From: Methylobacterium crusticola
GTDB taxonomy: Bacteria > Pseudomonadota > Alphaproteobacteria > Rhizobiales > Beijerinckiaceae
Length of the DNA stretch: 64,000 nt
NCBI RefSeq assembly: GCF_003574465.1
Contig: NZ_QOWC01000008.1
Span: 19,188 to 83,187 of the forward strand
Direction: 5' to 3'
Part shown: positions 51,519 through 60,358 of the stretch, one piece after another
Layout: every line of letters begins with the position of its first letter
Position numbering within the stretch: the first letter of the stretch is position 1
Made by a program: the position numbers and the translations under genes
The notes under the pieces: generated by a model
The model's input: only the letters and a program-made list of their open reading frames with translations
Told to the model about the DNA's origin: nothing
The model's database searches: none

Positions 51519-52877
51519 ATGCCCTCGCTACTCCTGCGCAACGCCGACGTGCTCGTCACCATGGACGCGGAGCGCCGCGAGATCGCGGGCGGGGGCGTCT
51601 ACGTCGAGGACAACCGGATCGTGGCGGTGGGGGCGCCCGACGCGCTGCCCGGGACGGCCGACGCGGTGATCGAGCTTGCCGGCCACGTGCTGCTGCCCGG
51701 GCTCGTGAACACCCACCACCACATGTACCAGACGCTCACCCGCGCGGTGCCGGCGGCGCAGGACGCGGACCTCTTCGGCTGGCTCCGGGCGCTCTACCCG
51801 ATCTGGGCCCGGCTGACCCCCGAGATGGTCGGCGTCTCGACGCGGACCGCCATGGCCGAGCTGATGCTGTCGGGCTGCACCACGTCGAGCGACCACCTCT
51901 ACGTCTTTCCGAACGGCTGCCGCCTCGACGACGCCATCGAGGCGGCGGACGCCATCGGCATGCGCTTCCACGCCGCCCGGGGGGCGATGAGCGTCGGCGA
52001 GAGCCAGGGCGGCCTGCCGCCCGACGGGCTGGTGGAGGACGAGGCCGCGATCCTCGCCGACACGCGCCGGCTGATCGAGCGCTGGCACGATCCCGCCCGG
52101 TTCGCGATGCGGCGGATCGTGGTGGCGCCCTGCTCGCCCTTCTCGGTCAGCCGCGGCCTGATGCGCGACGCCGCCGCCCTCGCGCGGGCCTACGGGGTCT
52201 CGCTCCACACCCACCTCGCGGAGAACCAGAGCGACGTCGAGTACAGCCGCGCGCAGTTCGGCATGTCGCCGGCGGAGTACGCCGCCGACCTCGGCTTCGT
52301 CGGCCACGACGTCTGGCACGCCCACTGCGTCAAGCTCGACGCCCCCGGCATCGCGCTGTTCGCCCGCACCGGCACCGGCGTCGCCCATTGCCCGTGCTCG
52401 AACATGCGCCTCGCATCCGGCATCGCGCCGGTGCCGCGGATGCGCCGCGCGGGCGTGGCGGTGGGGCTCGGGGTCGACGGCTCCGCCTCGAACGACGGCG
52501 GGACGCTCCTGGGCGAGGCCCGGCAGGCGATGCTGCTCGCCCGCGTCGGGCACGGCCCGGCGGCGATGACCGCCCGGGAGGCCCTGGAGGTCGCGACCCT
52601 CGGCGGCGCGCGGGTGCTCAACCGGGACGACATCGGGGCGCTCGCCCCCGGCATGGCGGCCGACCTCGTCGCCTTCGACCTCACGGGTCTCGAGACCGCG
52701 GGCGCCCTGCACGACCCGGTGGCGGCGCTGGTCTTCTGCGCGCCCCAGCGGGTCGCCCTGAGCGTGATCGACGGGCGCGTCGTGGTGCGGGAGGGCCGCC
52801 TCGTCACCCTCGACGCCCGGGCGCTCGCGGCGCGCCACAACGCGCTGGCGGCGCGCCTCGTGCGGGGCGAATCGTAA
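51519..52877 (+). CDS. 8-oxoguanine deaminase (amidohydrolase)
   Basis: The 452-residue metal-dependent amidohydrolase starts LLLRNADVLVTMDAERREIA and has the zinc motif LVNTHHHMYQTLTRAVP, then HTHLAEN, HAHCVKLD and the metal Asp in GLGVDGSASND. The NTHHHMYQTLTR and GCTTSSDHLYVFP wording is that of the 8-oxoguanine deaminase group, which makes urate. With the divergent uraH this gives a urate-feeding module. Chlorohydrolase-type activity on triazines is a less likely alternative. Confidence 0.88.
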   Translation: MPSLLLRNADVLVTMDAERREIAGGGVYVEDNRIVAVGAPDALPGTADAVIELAGHVLLPGLVNTHHHMYQTLTRAVPAAQDADLFGWLRALYPIWARLTPEMVGVSTRTAMAELMLSGCTTSSDHLYVFPNGCRLDDAIEAADAIGMRFHAARGAMSVGESQGGLPPDGLVEDEAAILADTRRLIERWHDPARFAMRRIVVAPCSPFSVSRGLMRDAAALARAYGVSLHTHLAENQSDVEYSRAQFGMSPAEYAADLGFVGHDVWHAHCVKLDAPGIALFARTGTGVAHCPCSNMRLASGIAPVPRMRRAGVAVGLGVDGSASNDGGTLLGEARQAMLLARVGHGPAAMTAREALEVATLGGARVLNRDDIGALAPGMAADLVAFDLTGLETAGALHDPVAALVFCAPQRVALSVIDGRVVVREGRLVTLDARALAARHNALAARLVRGES

Positions 52878-52909
52878 GGCGGGCCCCCGCGCGAGACGCA
52901 GCCGCTTGA

Positions 52910-52959
52910 GAGGCTCAGCCGCGCAGGAGGCTCAGCCGCGCGGGGGGGCTCAGCCGCGC
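52910..52959. repeat. Three 17-18-bp repeats at the 3' end of the sulfotransferase gene
   Basis: GGCTCAGCCGCGC occurs at 52912, 52929 and 52947. On the minus strand the third copy holds the TGA of the sulfotransferase gene, and the other two repeat that stop region further downstream. Confidence 0.75.
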
Positions 52960-53684
52960 GCGAGGGCGGCGAGCTTGGCCGCGTCGGGCTCCTGGCTCAG
53001 GGGATCGTCGCGGTAGCCGAACAGCTCGAAATCGTGCGCGTAGATGCGCCGGATCAGCGCCCTGGCGGAGGGATCGAGGCTCGCCACCCGCTCCCCCGCG
53101 CCGGTCCGGTTCATGGACCGGGCTCCGTCCGGGACGACCGGGGTCGCGAACGCGTGCGCCGCCACGACCGCCCAGTCCTCGGGGTAGCGCTCGACGCAGC
53201 CGACGTGCCGGAAAGCGATCTCCCGGAACGGCAGGACGCTCGTCAGCGGCTGCCAGTGGTGGTTCATCGAGGCCGGGTCCTGCCGGGTCAGGATCTCCAG
53301 GAACTCCATGTAGGTCGGAACCTCGGTCCTGTCCCAGCCGAAAGACGTGAAGAAGGCGTGCGAGTCCGGCGTGGTCGCGACCGACTCGTAGGCCGACAGG
53401 GAGCGCGCGTAGGGGTTGCGGACGAAGGTGAACATGTAGCGGTCCGGGGCGTCGAGGCTCGCGACGATCGTCGCGTGCGAATTGCACCAGGGCGAGTCCG
53501 CATCGTGCTGCCGCTGGTGGACGTAGGTCGTCCCGTCGAGGGGCGGGCAGCGCCCGAGCCCCGCCTCGATCTCCCAGAGCAGCGTCTTCGTGGTCGTGCA
53601 GGCACATTTCGGCGTGTACCAGTACGTGTAGTTCTCCTCCCTGGACGAGAGCGCGTGGTAGAGGGCGGGCGGCTCGACGTTCAT
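52950..53684 (-). CDS. Sulfotransferase family protein
   Basis: The 244-residue protein has both PAPS-binding segments: YWYTPKCACTTTKTLLWE (5'-phosphosulfate loop) and MFTFVRNPYARSLSAYES (3'-phosphate motif with Arg and Ser). This is the sulfotransferase family 2 arrangement, used on carbohydrates or lipids. No sulfate-activation genes are near. ATG at 53684 is preferred; a TTG precedes it by one codon. It stands alone among catabolic genes. Acceptor unknown. Confidence 0.85.
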   Translation of the reverse strand: MNVEPPALYHALSSREENYTYWYTPKCACTTTKTLLWEIEAGLGRCPPLDGTTYVHQRQHDADSPWCNSHATIVASLDAPDRYMFTFVRNPYARSLSAYESVATTPDSHAFFTSFGWDRTEVPTYMEFLEILTRQDPASMNHHWQPLTSVLPFREIAFRHVGCVERYPEDWAVVAAHAFATPVVPDGARSMNRTGAGERVASLDPSARALIRRIYAHDFELFGYRDDPLSQEPDAAKLAALARG

Positions 53685-53822
53685 CAATCCGAATCCTGGT
53701 TCCTGTCGACGAGTAGGCGCCGCGCCCGGCCGCGGGCGGCCGCCGGATCGCGGCGGGGCCGGCCTGCGGGCGCGCCGGTCACGGTGACCGCGCCCGCGGG
53801 GCCCTGCGGGCGCCCGGAGGCC

Positions 53823-55205
53823 TCACGCCGCCAGGGCCGCCAGGATCCGCGCCCAGCTGCGCGTCCCCTTGTGGAAGCTCTGGAGGTCGTACTTCTCGTT
53901 CGGCGAGTGCACCCGGTCGTCGTCGAGGCCGAAGCCGACCAGCAGGGTGTCGAGGCCGAGGCTGCGCTTGAAGTCACCGACGATCGGGATCGAGCCGCCC
54001 GAGCCGATGGTGACCGGCGCCCTGCCCCATTCCTGCGCGAGGGCGGCCTTGGCGGCGTTCAGGGCCGGCATGTCGAACGGCAGGGCGATCGCCCGCGAGC
54101 CCTTGTGGGTGACGATCTCCACCGAGCAATCCGCCGGGATGCGGGCCTGCACGAAGGCCCGGAAGCTCTCGGCCAGGGCCTCGGGGTCCTGGTCGTCGAC
54201 GAGGCGGAACGAGATCTTGGCGCTCGCCCGCGCGGCGATCACCGTCTTGGTGCCCTCGCCCGTGTAGCCGCCGACGATGCCGTTGACGTCGCAGGTCGGG
54301 CGCGACTGGATCTGCTCGATCAGCATCCGGCCGCGCTCGCCCGCGGGCAGGCTCAGGCCCACGGTGCCGAGGAAGCTCTCGGGCGTCAGGTCGAGGTCGC
54401 GCCACTGCGCCAGCACCTCGGGCGGGGTGTCGCGCACGCCGTCGTAGAAGCCCGGCAGCGTCACGCGGCCGTCGGCATCGTGCAGGTCGGCGACGATGCG
54501 CGAGAGCACCCGGATCGGGTTGGCGGCCGCGCCCCCGAACAGGCCGGAATGCAGGTCGCGGTCGGCGCAGGTGACGAAGACCTCGAAGTAGGCGAGCCCG
54601 CGCAGGGACGAGGTGATGGCCGGGGTGTCGCGGTCCCACATGCCGGTGTCGCAGACGAGGGCGAGGTCGGCCTTCAGCGCGTCGCGGTTGGCCGCGACCC
54701 ACTCGGGCAGGTGCTCCGAGCCGTTCTCCTCGGCGCCCTCGATCAGGATGGTGACGCCCACCGGCAGGTCGCCCTCGACCGCCTTCCAGGCCCGGCAGGC
54801 CTCGATGAAGGTCATCACCTGGCCCTTGTCGTCGCACGCGCCGCGGGCGCTGATCACCGTCCGGCCGTCGTCCAGCCTGGCCATGCGGGGCTCGAAGGGC
54901 GGCGTCTCCCAGAGGTCGAGGGGGTCGACCGGCTGCACGTCGTAATGGCCGTAGAACAGGACGTGCGGCGCGCCGGGCTTCTGGTGGTGGGCGAGCACGA
55001 CGGGGTGGCCGCCGGTCTCGCTCAGGGACGCCTCGAAGCCGATCGCCGCGAGGTCGCCCCGCAGCCACTCCGCGGCGCGCCGGCACTCGGCCGCGTAGGC
55101 CGGATCGGTCGAGATCGACGGGATGCGCAGGAGGGCGAACAGGCGCTCGAGCGACCCGTCGAGGTCGCGGTCGATGTCGGCGAGGATGTGGTCAAGCGCG
55201 GCCAT
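53823..55205 (-). CDS. M20 family dipeptidase
   Basis: The 460-residue metallopeptidase has the dizinc motifs VLFYGHYDVQPVDP, SARGACDDKGQ, EGAEENGSEHL and a dimerisation domain with DLHSGLFGGAAANP. The C-terminal HSPNEKYDLQSFHKG supplies the last His. This is the CNDP/carnosinase-like branch (peptidase M20A-type) acting on dipeptides in the cytoplasm. Divergent from the molybdenum hydroxylase genes. ATG at 55205. Confidence 0.93.
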   Translation of the reverse strand: MAALDHILADIDRDLDGSLERLFALLRIPSISTDPAYAAECRRAAEWLRGDLAAIGFEASLSETGGHPVVLAHHQKPGAPHVLFYGHYDVQPVDPLDLWETPPFEPRMARLDDGRTVISARGACDDKGQVMTFIEACRAWKAVEGDLPVGVTILIEGAEENGSEHLPEWVAANRDALKADLALVCDTGMWDRDTPAITSSLRGLAYFEVFVTCADRDLHSGLFGGAAANPIRVLSRIVADLHDADGRVTLPGFYDGVRDTPPEVLAQWRDLDLTPESFLGTVGLSLPAGERGRMLIEQIQSRPTCDVNGIVGGYTGEGTKTVIAARASAKISFRLVDDQDPEALAESFRAFVQARIPADCSVEIVTHKGSRAIALPFDMPALNAAKAALAQEWGRAPVTIGSGGSIPIVGDFKRSLGLDTLLVGFGLDDDRVHSPNEKYDLQSFHKGTRSWARILAALAA

Positions 55206-55437
55206 GCGGGGTCTCCGGGAACGGGGCTCCACGGGTTAGCCCAGCGCGGCGCGGACCAGAAGCCCGCGGGGCGGATGCGTCCGACCGGAATCGTGCCCTG
55301 CATGCATGCCCTGCGCGCAGGGGGAACGCGCGGCAACCCGGACGGGTTATCGGGTGGAATCGAGCGAGCGCCCGCCGCGTCGCCTCCCGCCGGGTGCCCG
55401 TCCGCCCCGGCCCCATCCAGGACCGAAACCCAGGCCC

Positions 55438-55977
55438 ATGCTGAGCGAAAGCGGCACCTCCGCCCCACCCGATCCGGTCGCCATCACCCTCACGGTCAAC
55501 GGCCAGGAGCGCCGGCTCCAGGTCGCGCCCTGGACGACGCTGCTCGACCTCCTGCGCGAGGAGCTCGACCTCACCGGCACCAAGAAGGGCTGCGACCACG
55601 GCCAGTGCGGCGCCTGCACGGTGATCGTGGACGGCCGCCGGGTGAATTCCTGCCTGGCGCTCGCCGTGGTCAAGGACGGGTCCAGCGTCACCACGGTCGA
55701 GGGCCTGTCGAGCGGCGGCCTGCACCCGGTCCAGGCCGCCTTCGTGGAGCGCGACGCCTTCCAGTGCGGCTACTGCACCCCCGGCCAGATCATGTCGGCG
55801 GTGGCCCTGATCGAGGAGGGCCGCGCCCGCACCCGCGAGGAGATCCGCGAGGCCATGAGCGGCAACCTCTGCCGCTGCGGCGCCTACACCAACATCGTCG
55901 ACGCCATCGAGGACGTGCTGACGGCCCGGGCCGCGCCCGGACGGGAAGCCCGGCCGGCCCGGAGTGCCGCCGAATGA
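55438..55977 (+). CDS. Molybdenum hydroxylase 2Fe-2S subunit (PaoA/YagT-like)
   Basis: The 179-residue protein holds two [2Fe-2S] clusters: Cys52, Cys57, Cys60 and Cys72 in GTKKGCDHGQCGACTVIVDG, and Cys110, Cys113, Cys145 and Cys147 in FQCGYCTPGQ and GNLCRCGAY. The GTKKGCDHGQCGAC wording is closest to E. coli PaoA. Unlike PaoA there is no twin-arginine signal, even in the frame open to 55306, so the enzyme should be cytoplasmic. The stop overlaps the FAD subunit start (ATGA). Confidence 0.93.
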   Translation: MLSESGTSAPPDPVAITLTVNGQERRLQVAPWTTLLDLLREELDLTGTKKGCDHGQCGACTVIVDGRRVNSCLALAVVKDGSSVTTVEGLSSGGLHPVQAAFVERDAFQCGYCTPGQIMSAVALIEEGRARTREEIREAMSGNLCRCGAYTNIVDAIEDVLTARAAPGREARPARSAAE

Positions 55978-56987
55978 ACAGGTTCGCCTACACCCGTGCC
56001 GGCACCGTGCGGGAGGCCGTGCAGGCCCTCGCGGCGGACCCGGCGGCCCAGCTCATCGCGGGCGGCACCAACCTCGTCGACCTGATGAAGTACAACGTCG
56101 CGCGGCCCGGCCGGCTCGTGGACATCAACCGCCTGCCCCTCGACGCGATCGGCGAGCACGAGGGCGGGCTGCGCATCGGCGCCCTGGTCCAGAACAGCAC
56201 GGCCGCCGAGGACGACGCGGTCAAGGCCCGCTACCCGCTCCTCGCCAGCGCGATCCTGGCCGGGGCCTCGCCGCAGCTGCGCAACGCCGCCACCACCGGC
56301 GGCAACCTGCTCCAGCGCACGCGCTGCTACTATTTCTACGACGAGGGCACGCCCTGCAACAAGCGCGAGCCCGGCAGCGGCTGCCCGGCCATCACGGGCG
56401 TCAACCGCATCCACGCGATCCTCGGCGCCTCCGGGGCCTGCATCGCCACGCACCCCTCCGACATGTGCGTGGCCCTGGCGGCGCTCGAGGCGGTCGTGCA
56501 GGTCGAGGGGCCGGACGGCGCGCGCAGCATCCCGCTCGCCGAGTTCCACCGCCTGCCCGGCGACGCGCCGGAGCGCGACACCACGCTCGCGCACGGCGAG
56601 ATCGTGCTCTCGGTCGACCTGCCGGCGGAGGACTTTTCCCGGCACTACACCTACCTGAAGCTGCGCGACCGGCTCTCCTACGCGTTCGCGCTGGTGTCGG
56701 TCGCCGCCGCCCTCGAGATGGACGGCGACACCATCCGGAGCGCGCGCCTCGCCCTCGGCGGCGTCGCCCACAAGCCCTGGCGCAACCCGGAGGCGGAGGC
56801 GCGGCTCCGGGGCCGGACCGCCACCCCGGAGGCCTTCCGGGAGGCCGCCGACCTGATCCTGGCCGAGGCCCGGCCCTACGCCCACAACGCGTTCAAGATC
56901 GAGCTGGCGCGGCGCGCCATCGTGCGGGGCCTCGGCCAGGCCGCCGCCGGCACGCCCCAGTCCCAGACCGACAAGCGCATCGCCTGA
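55974..56987 (+). CDS. Molybdenum hydroxylase FAD subunit with 4Fe-4S loop (PaoB/YagS-like)
   Basis: The 337-residue subunit binds FAD through LIAGGTNLVDLMK and ATTGGNLLQRTRC. It has the inserted cysteine loop of PaoB and 4-hydroxybenzoyl-CoA reductase: Cys118, Cys128, Cys137 and Cys156 (RCYYFYDEGTPCNK, GSGCPA, GACIATHPSDM), expected to hold a [4Fe-4S] cluster. This separates it from ordinary xanthine dehydrogenase. Co-translated with the 2Fe-2S subunit. Confidence 0.92.
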   Translation: MNRFAYTRAGTVREAVQALAADPAAQLIAGGTNLVDLMKYNVARPGRLVDINRLPLDAIGEHEGGLRIGALVQNSTAAEDDAVKARYPLLASAILAGASPQLRNAATTGGNLLQRTRCYYFYDEGTPCNKREPGSGCPAITGVNRIHAILGASGACIATHPSDMCVALAALEAVVQVEGPDGARSIPLAEFHRLPGDAPERDTTLAHGEIVLSVDLPAEDFSRHYTYLKLRDRLSYAFALVSVAAALEMDGDTIRSARLALGGVAHKPWRNPEAEARLRGRTATPEAFREAADLILAEARPYAHNAFKIELARRAIVRGLGQAAAGTPQSQTDKRIA

Positions 56988-57004
56988 AGGGTTTGACGTT
57001 CCAG

Positions 57005-59242
57005 ATGGCCACCACATCCCTCTACGTCGGCACCGCGCAGAGCCGGGTCGACGGCCCCGCCAAGGTGACGGGCGCCGCCAAGTACGCCGCCGAGTACACG
57101 GCGCCCGACCTCGCCTACGGCGTCGTCGTGTCGAGCGCGATCACGAAGGGGCGGATCACCGCCATCGACGCGGCGGCCGCCCAGGCGGTGCCGGGCGTGA
57201 TCAAGGTCCTCACCCACGAGAACCGGCCCCGCACGGCCTGGCTCGACTACAATTACCGCGACCAGGTCGCCCCGCCCGGCTCGCCCTTCCGGGCGCTCGG
57301 CGGGCCCGAGATCGTCTACGGCGGCCAGCCTGTGGCCCTCGTGGTGGCGGAGAGCTTCGAGCTCGCCCGCTACGGCGCCTCGCTGGTGCGGGTCACCTAC
57401 GCCGAGGACGTGCCGAACACCGATCTGGAGAAGAACCGGGAGGCGGCCTACGTGCCGCCGAAGAAGCGCTCCGGCATCAAGCCGCCGCCGGACCCGCGCG
57501 GCGACGCCGAGGGCGCCCTCGAGCGCGCGCCCGTGCGGGTGCGCCAGTCGTACAAGCAGGCGATGGAGCACCACAACCCGATGGAGCCGCACGCCTCGAC
57601 GGTGGTGTGGCAGGGCGAGGGCAAGCTCACGGTCCACGACAAGATCCAGGGCGTGAACAACACCCAGGCCTACATCTGCAGCGTGTTCAACCTGAAGCCC
57701 GAGGACGTGCGGGTGATCTCGCCCTACATCGGCGGCGGCTTCGGCTCGGGCCTGCGCCCGCAGTACCAGCTGTTCCTCGCGGTCGCGGCGGCCCTCGACC
57801 TGAAGCGCTCGGTCCGGGTGGTGCTGACCCGCGACCAGATGTTCACCTTCGGCTACCGGCCCGAGACGCTCCAGACCGTGGCCCTCGGCGCCGACGCGGA
57901 GGGCCGGCTCCAGGCCCTGACGCACGACGCCATCGCGGGAACCTCGACCTTCGAGGACTACCAGGAGACGGTGGTCAACTGGTCGGGCCTGCTCTACCAC
58001 TGCCCCAACGTCAGGCTCGACTACAAGCTCGCCAAGATCGACACCTACACGCCCGCCGACATGCGGGCGCCGGGCGCGGTCACGGGCGTGTACGCCCTCG
58101 AGGTGGCGATGGACGAGCTCGCCTACGCGACGGGCGTCGACCCGATGACGCTGCGCCTGCGCAACTACGCCGAGCGCGACGAGGGCGAGGGCAAGGACTT
58201 CACCTCGAAGGCCCTGCGCGCCTGCTACGAGGAGGGCGCGGCGCGCTTCGGCTGGGAGCGGCGCAGCATGGCGCCGCGCTCCATGCGGGAGGGCCGGGAG
58301 CTCGTCGGCTGGGGCATGGCGACCGGCGTCTGGGAAGCCTACATGATGAAGTCGAGCGCCAGCGCCCGGCTCACCCCCGACGGCCGGCTCGCGCTCGCCT
58401 GCTCCACCGCCGACCTCGGCACCGGCACCTACACCATCCTGACCCAGATCGGCGCGGACGCCCTCGGCCTGCCGATCGAGCGGGTCACGACCCGCCTCGG
58501 CGACACCGCCCTGCCGGAGGCCCCCCTGGCGGGCGGTTCCTGGACGGCGGCCTCCTCGGGGTCGGCGGTGCAGAGCGCCTGCCGCAGCGTGGCCGAGCAG
58601 GTCTTCGGCTTCGCGCGCCGGATGGACGATTCGCCGCTCGCCAACGCGGACTTCGCCCACGTCACCTTCGCGGGCGGCGAGATCCGGCTCGGGAGCGACC
58701 CGTCCCGCAAGGTCTCGCTCGCGGACGCGATCCGGGCCGGCGGCGTCGAGGCCGTGGAGGCGACCGAGACCGTCAAGCCGAGCATGCTCAACAACCTGCG
58801 CTACTCGGCCTACACCCACTCGGCGGTGTTCGTGGAGGTGAAGGTCGACGAGGATCTCGGCGTCGTGCGGGTGACCCGCGTGGTCAGCGCCGTCGCGGCC
58901 GGCCGGATCCTCAACCTGAAGACCGCGCGCAGCCAGATCATGGGCGGCGTCGTCATGGGGATCGGCGCGGCGCTGGAGGAGGAGTCGATGCTCGACCACA
59001 CCCTCGGGCGGATCATGAACCACAATTTCGGCGAGTACCACGTGCCGGTGAACGCCGACATCCACGACATCGACGTCCTCTTCGTCGAGGAGCACGACGA
59101 CAAGGTCAGCCCGATGGGCGTGAAGGGCCTCGGCGAGATCGGCATCGTGGGCGCGGCGGCCGCGGTGGCGAACGCGGTGTTCCACGCCACCGGCAAGCGG
59201 GTCCGGGAGCTGCCGATCACCATCGACAAGCTCCTCGGCTGA
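57005..59242 (+). CDS. Molybdenum hydroxylase Mo-binding subunit (PaoC/YagR-like)
   Basis: The 745-residue catalytic subunit binds the molybdopterin cytosine dinucleotide cofactor. Motifs are RVDGPAKVTGAAKYAAEY, NPMEPHASTVVW, SPYIGGGFGSGLRPQ, DMRAPGAVTGVYALE and GVKGLGEIGIVG with the catalytic Glu711. With the two preceding subunits it forms a heterotrimer that oxidises aldehydes (probably aromatic) or an N-heterocycle. The 17-base gap keeps it in the operon. No XdhC/PaoD-type maturation factor is adjacent. Confidence 0.93.
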   Translation: MATTSLYVGTAQSRVDGPAKVTGAAKYAAEYTAPDLAYGVVVSSAITKGRITAIDAAAAQAVPGVIKVLTHENRPRTAWLDYNYRDQVAPPGSPFRALGGPEIVYGGQPVALVVAESFELARYGASLVRVTYAEDVPNTDLEKNREAAYVPPKKRSGIKPPPDPRGDAEGALERAPVRVRQSYKQAMEHHNPMEPHASTVVWQGEGKLTVHDKIQGVNNTQAYICSVFNLKPEDVRVISPYIGGGFGSGLRPQYQLFLAVAAALDLKRSVRVVLTRDQMFTFGYRPETLQTVALGADAEGRLQALTHDAIAGTSTFEDYQETVVNWSGLLYHCPNVRLDYKLAKIDTYTPADMRAPGAVTGVYALEVAMDELAYATGVDPMTLRLRNYAERDEGEGKDFTSKALRACYEEGAARFGWERRSMAPRSMREGRELVGWGMATGVWEAYMMKSSASARLTPDGRLALACSTADLGTGTYTILTQIGADALGLPIERVTTRLGDTALPEAPLAGGSWTAASSGSAVQSACRSVAEQVFGFARRMDDSPLANADFAHVTFAGGEIRLGSDPSRKVSLADAIRAGGVEAVEATETVKPSMLNNLRYSAYTHSAVFVEVKVDEDLGVVRVTRVVSAVAAGRILNLKTARSQIMGGVVMGIGAALEEESMLDHTLGRIMNHNFGEYHVPVNADIHDIDVLFVEEHDDKVSPMGVKGLGEIGIVGAAAAVANAVFHATGKRVRELPITIDKLLG

Positions 59243-59321
59243 TCCATCTCTCCGGGTCCGGGGGGCGAAGGGCGGGGCCGCCGGTCCCGCCCTTCGCGCG
59301 TCGCCACGGGAGCAGCGAGCC

Positions 59322-60218
59322 ATGGACGTCAACAGCGTCACCGCCGGCGAGGTCGAGATCACCTACGAGGCCGGCGGGCCGGACGAGGGGCAGCCGATCC
59401 TGCTGCTGCACGGCTGGCCCGACGACCCGCGCACCTACGACGGCGTCGCCCCCCTGCTCCAGGCCGCGGGCTGGCGCACCATCGTGCCCTACCTGCGCGG
59501 CTGCGGCCCGACGCGCTTCGTCGCGCCCGAGCCCGCGCCGGCCGGGCAGGCGGCGGCGCTCGCCACCGACGTGCTCGCCTTCATGGACGGCCTGGGCTTC
59601 TCGCGCCTGCCCATCGTCGGGCACGATTGGGGCGCGCGCGTCGCCTACCTGATCGCGGCGGCCCGGCCCGAGCGCGCGGCCTCGATCGCGGCCCTCTCGG
59701 TGCCGTGGGCGCCCGGCCCCATGGGCGTGCCGCCGCTGCCGCAGGTGCGGGCGTTCTGGTACCAGTGGTTCATGAACACCGAGCCCGGCGCCGCCTTCGT
59801 GCGCGAGAACGGCGTCGCCTTCGCGCGCGAGCAATGGGCGGTCTGGAGCCCGCCCGGGCCCTGGTTCACCGACGAGACCTTCGCCCGGACCGCGTCCTCG
59901 TTCAGGAACCCCGACTGGGCCGCCGTGACCCTGCACTTCTACCGCTCGCGCTGGGGCGCTTCCGCCCCCGACCCGCGCTACGTCGCCCTCGAGGCCGCCG
60001 CCCTCGCGGCGCCGGGCATCAAGGTGCCGACCCTGGTGATCCACGGCGAGGCCGACGCCTGCCTGCTGCCCGACTCCTTCGAGGGCCAGGAGCGGCACTT
60101 CACCGGGCCCTACCGGCAGGTGCGGCTGGAGGGCGTCGGCCACTTCCCGACCCGGGAGGCGCCGAAGGCCGTGGCGGACGCGCTGCTGGCACATCTGGGG
60201 GAGGCCGGCGCCCATTGA
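59322..60218 (+). CDS. Alpha/beta hydrolase (epoxide-hydrolase-like)
   Basis: The 298-residue protein has the alpha/beta hydrolase oxyanion motif LLLHGWPDDPRTYDGVAPLL, the nucleophile elbow PIVGHDWGARVAYL (Asp in HDWG, as in epoxide hydrolases and haloalkane dehalogenases) and the terminal His in VGHFPTREAP. The acid residue lies near HGEADACLLP. Substrate unknown. It follows the molybdenum hydroxylase operon by 79 bases and could act in the same pathway. Confidence 0.88.
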   Translation: MDVNSVTAGEVEITYEAGGPDEGQPILLLHGWPDDPRTYDGVAPLLQAAGWRTIVPYLRGCGPTRFVAPEPAPAGQAAALATDVLAFMDGLGFSRLPIVGHDWGARVAYLIAAARPERAASIAALSVPWAPGPMGVPPLPQVRAFWYQWFMNTEPGAAFVRENGVAFAREQWAVWSPPGPWFTDETFARTASSFRNPDWAAVTLHFYRSRWGASAPDPRYVALEAAALAAPGIKVPTLVIHGEADACLLPDSFEGQERHFTGPYRQVRLEGVGHFPTREAPKAVADALLAHLGEAGAH

Positions 60219-60358
60219 GGCCTCGGGGCGCCCGGGGCGTCCGGTCCCGCCCGGGCGCCCCCCTTGTCCGTTTTCGTCCGCATCGCGTCCCGGGCCGGCC
60301 TTTCGGCGCCGGAGCAGGCGCCTATCCTGGCCCCGTTCCCACCCGCGAGTGCCCGTCC

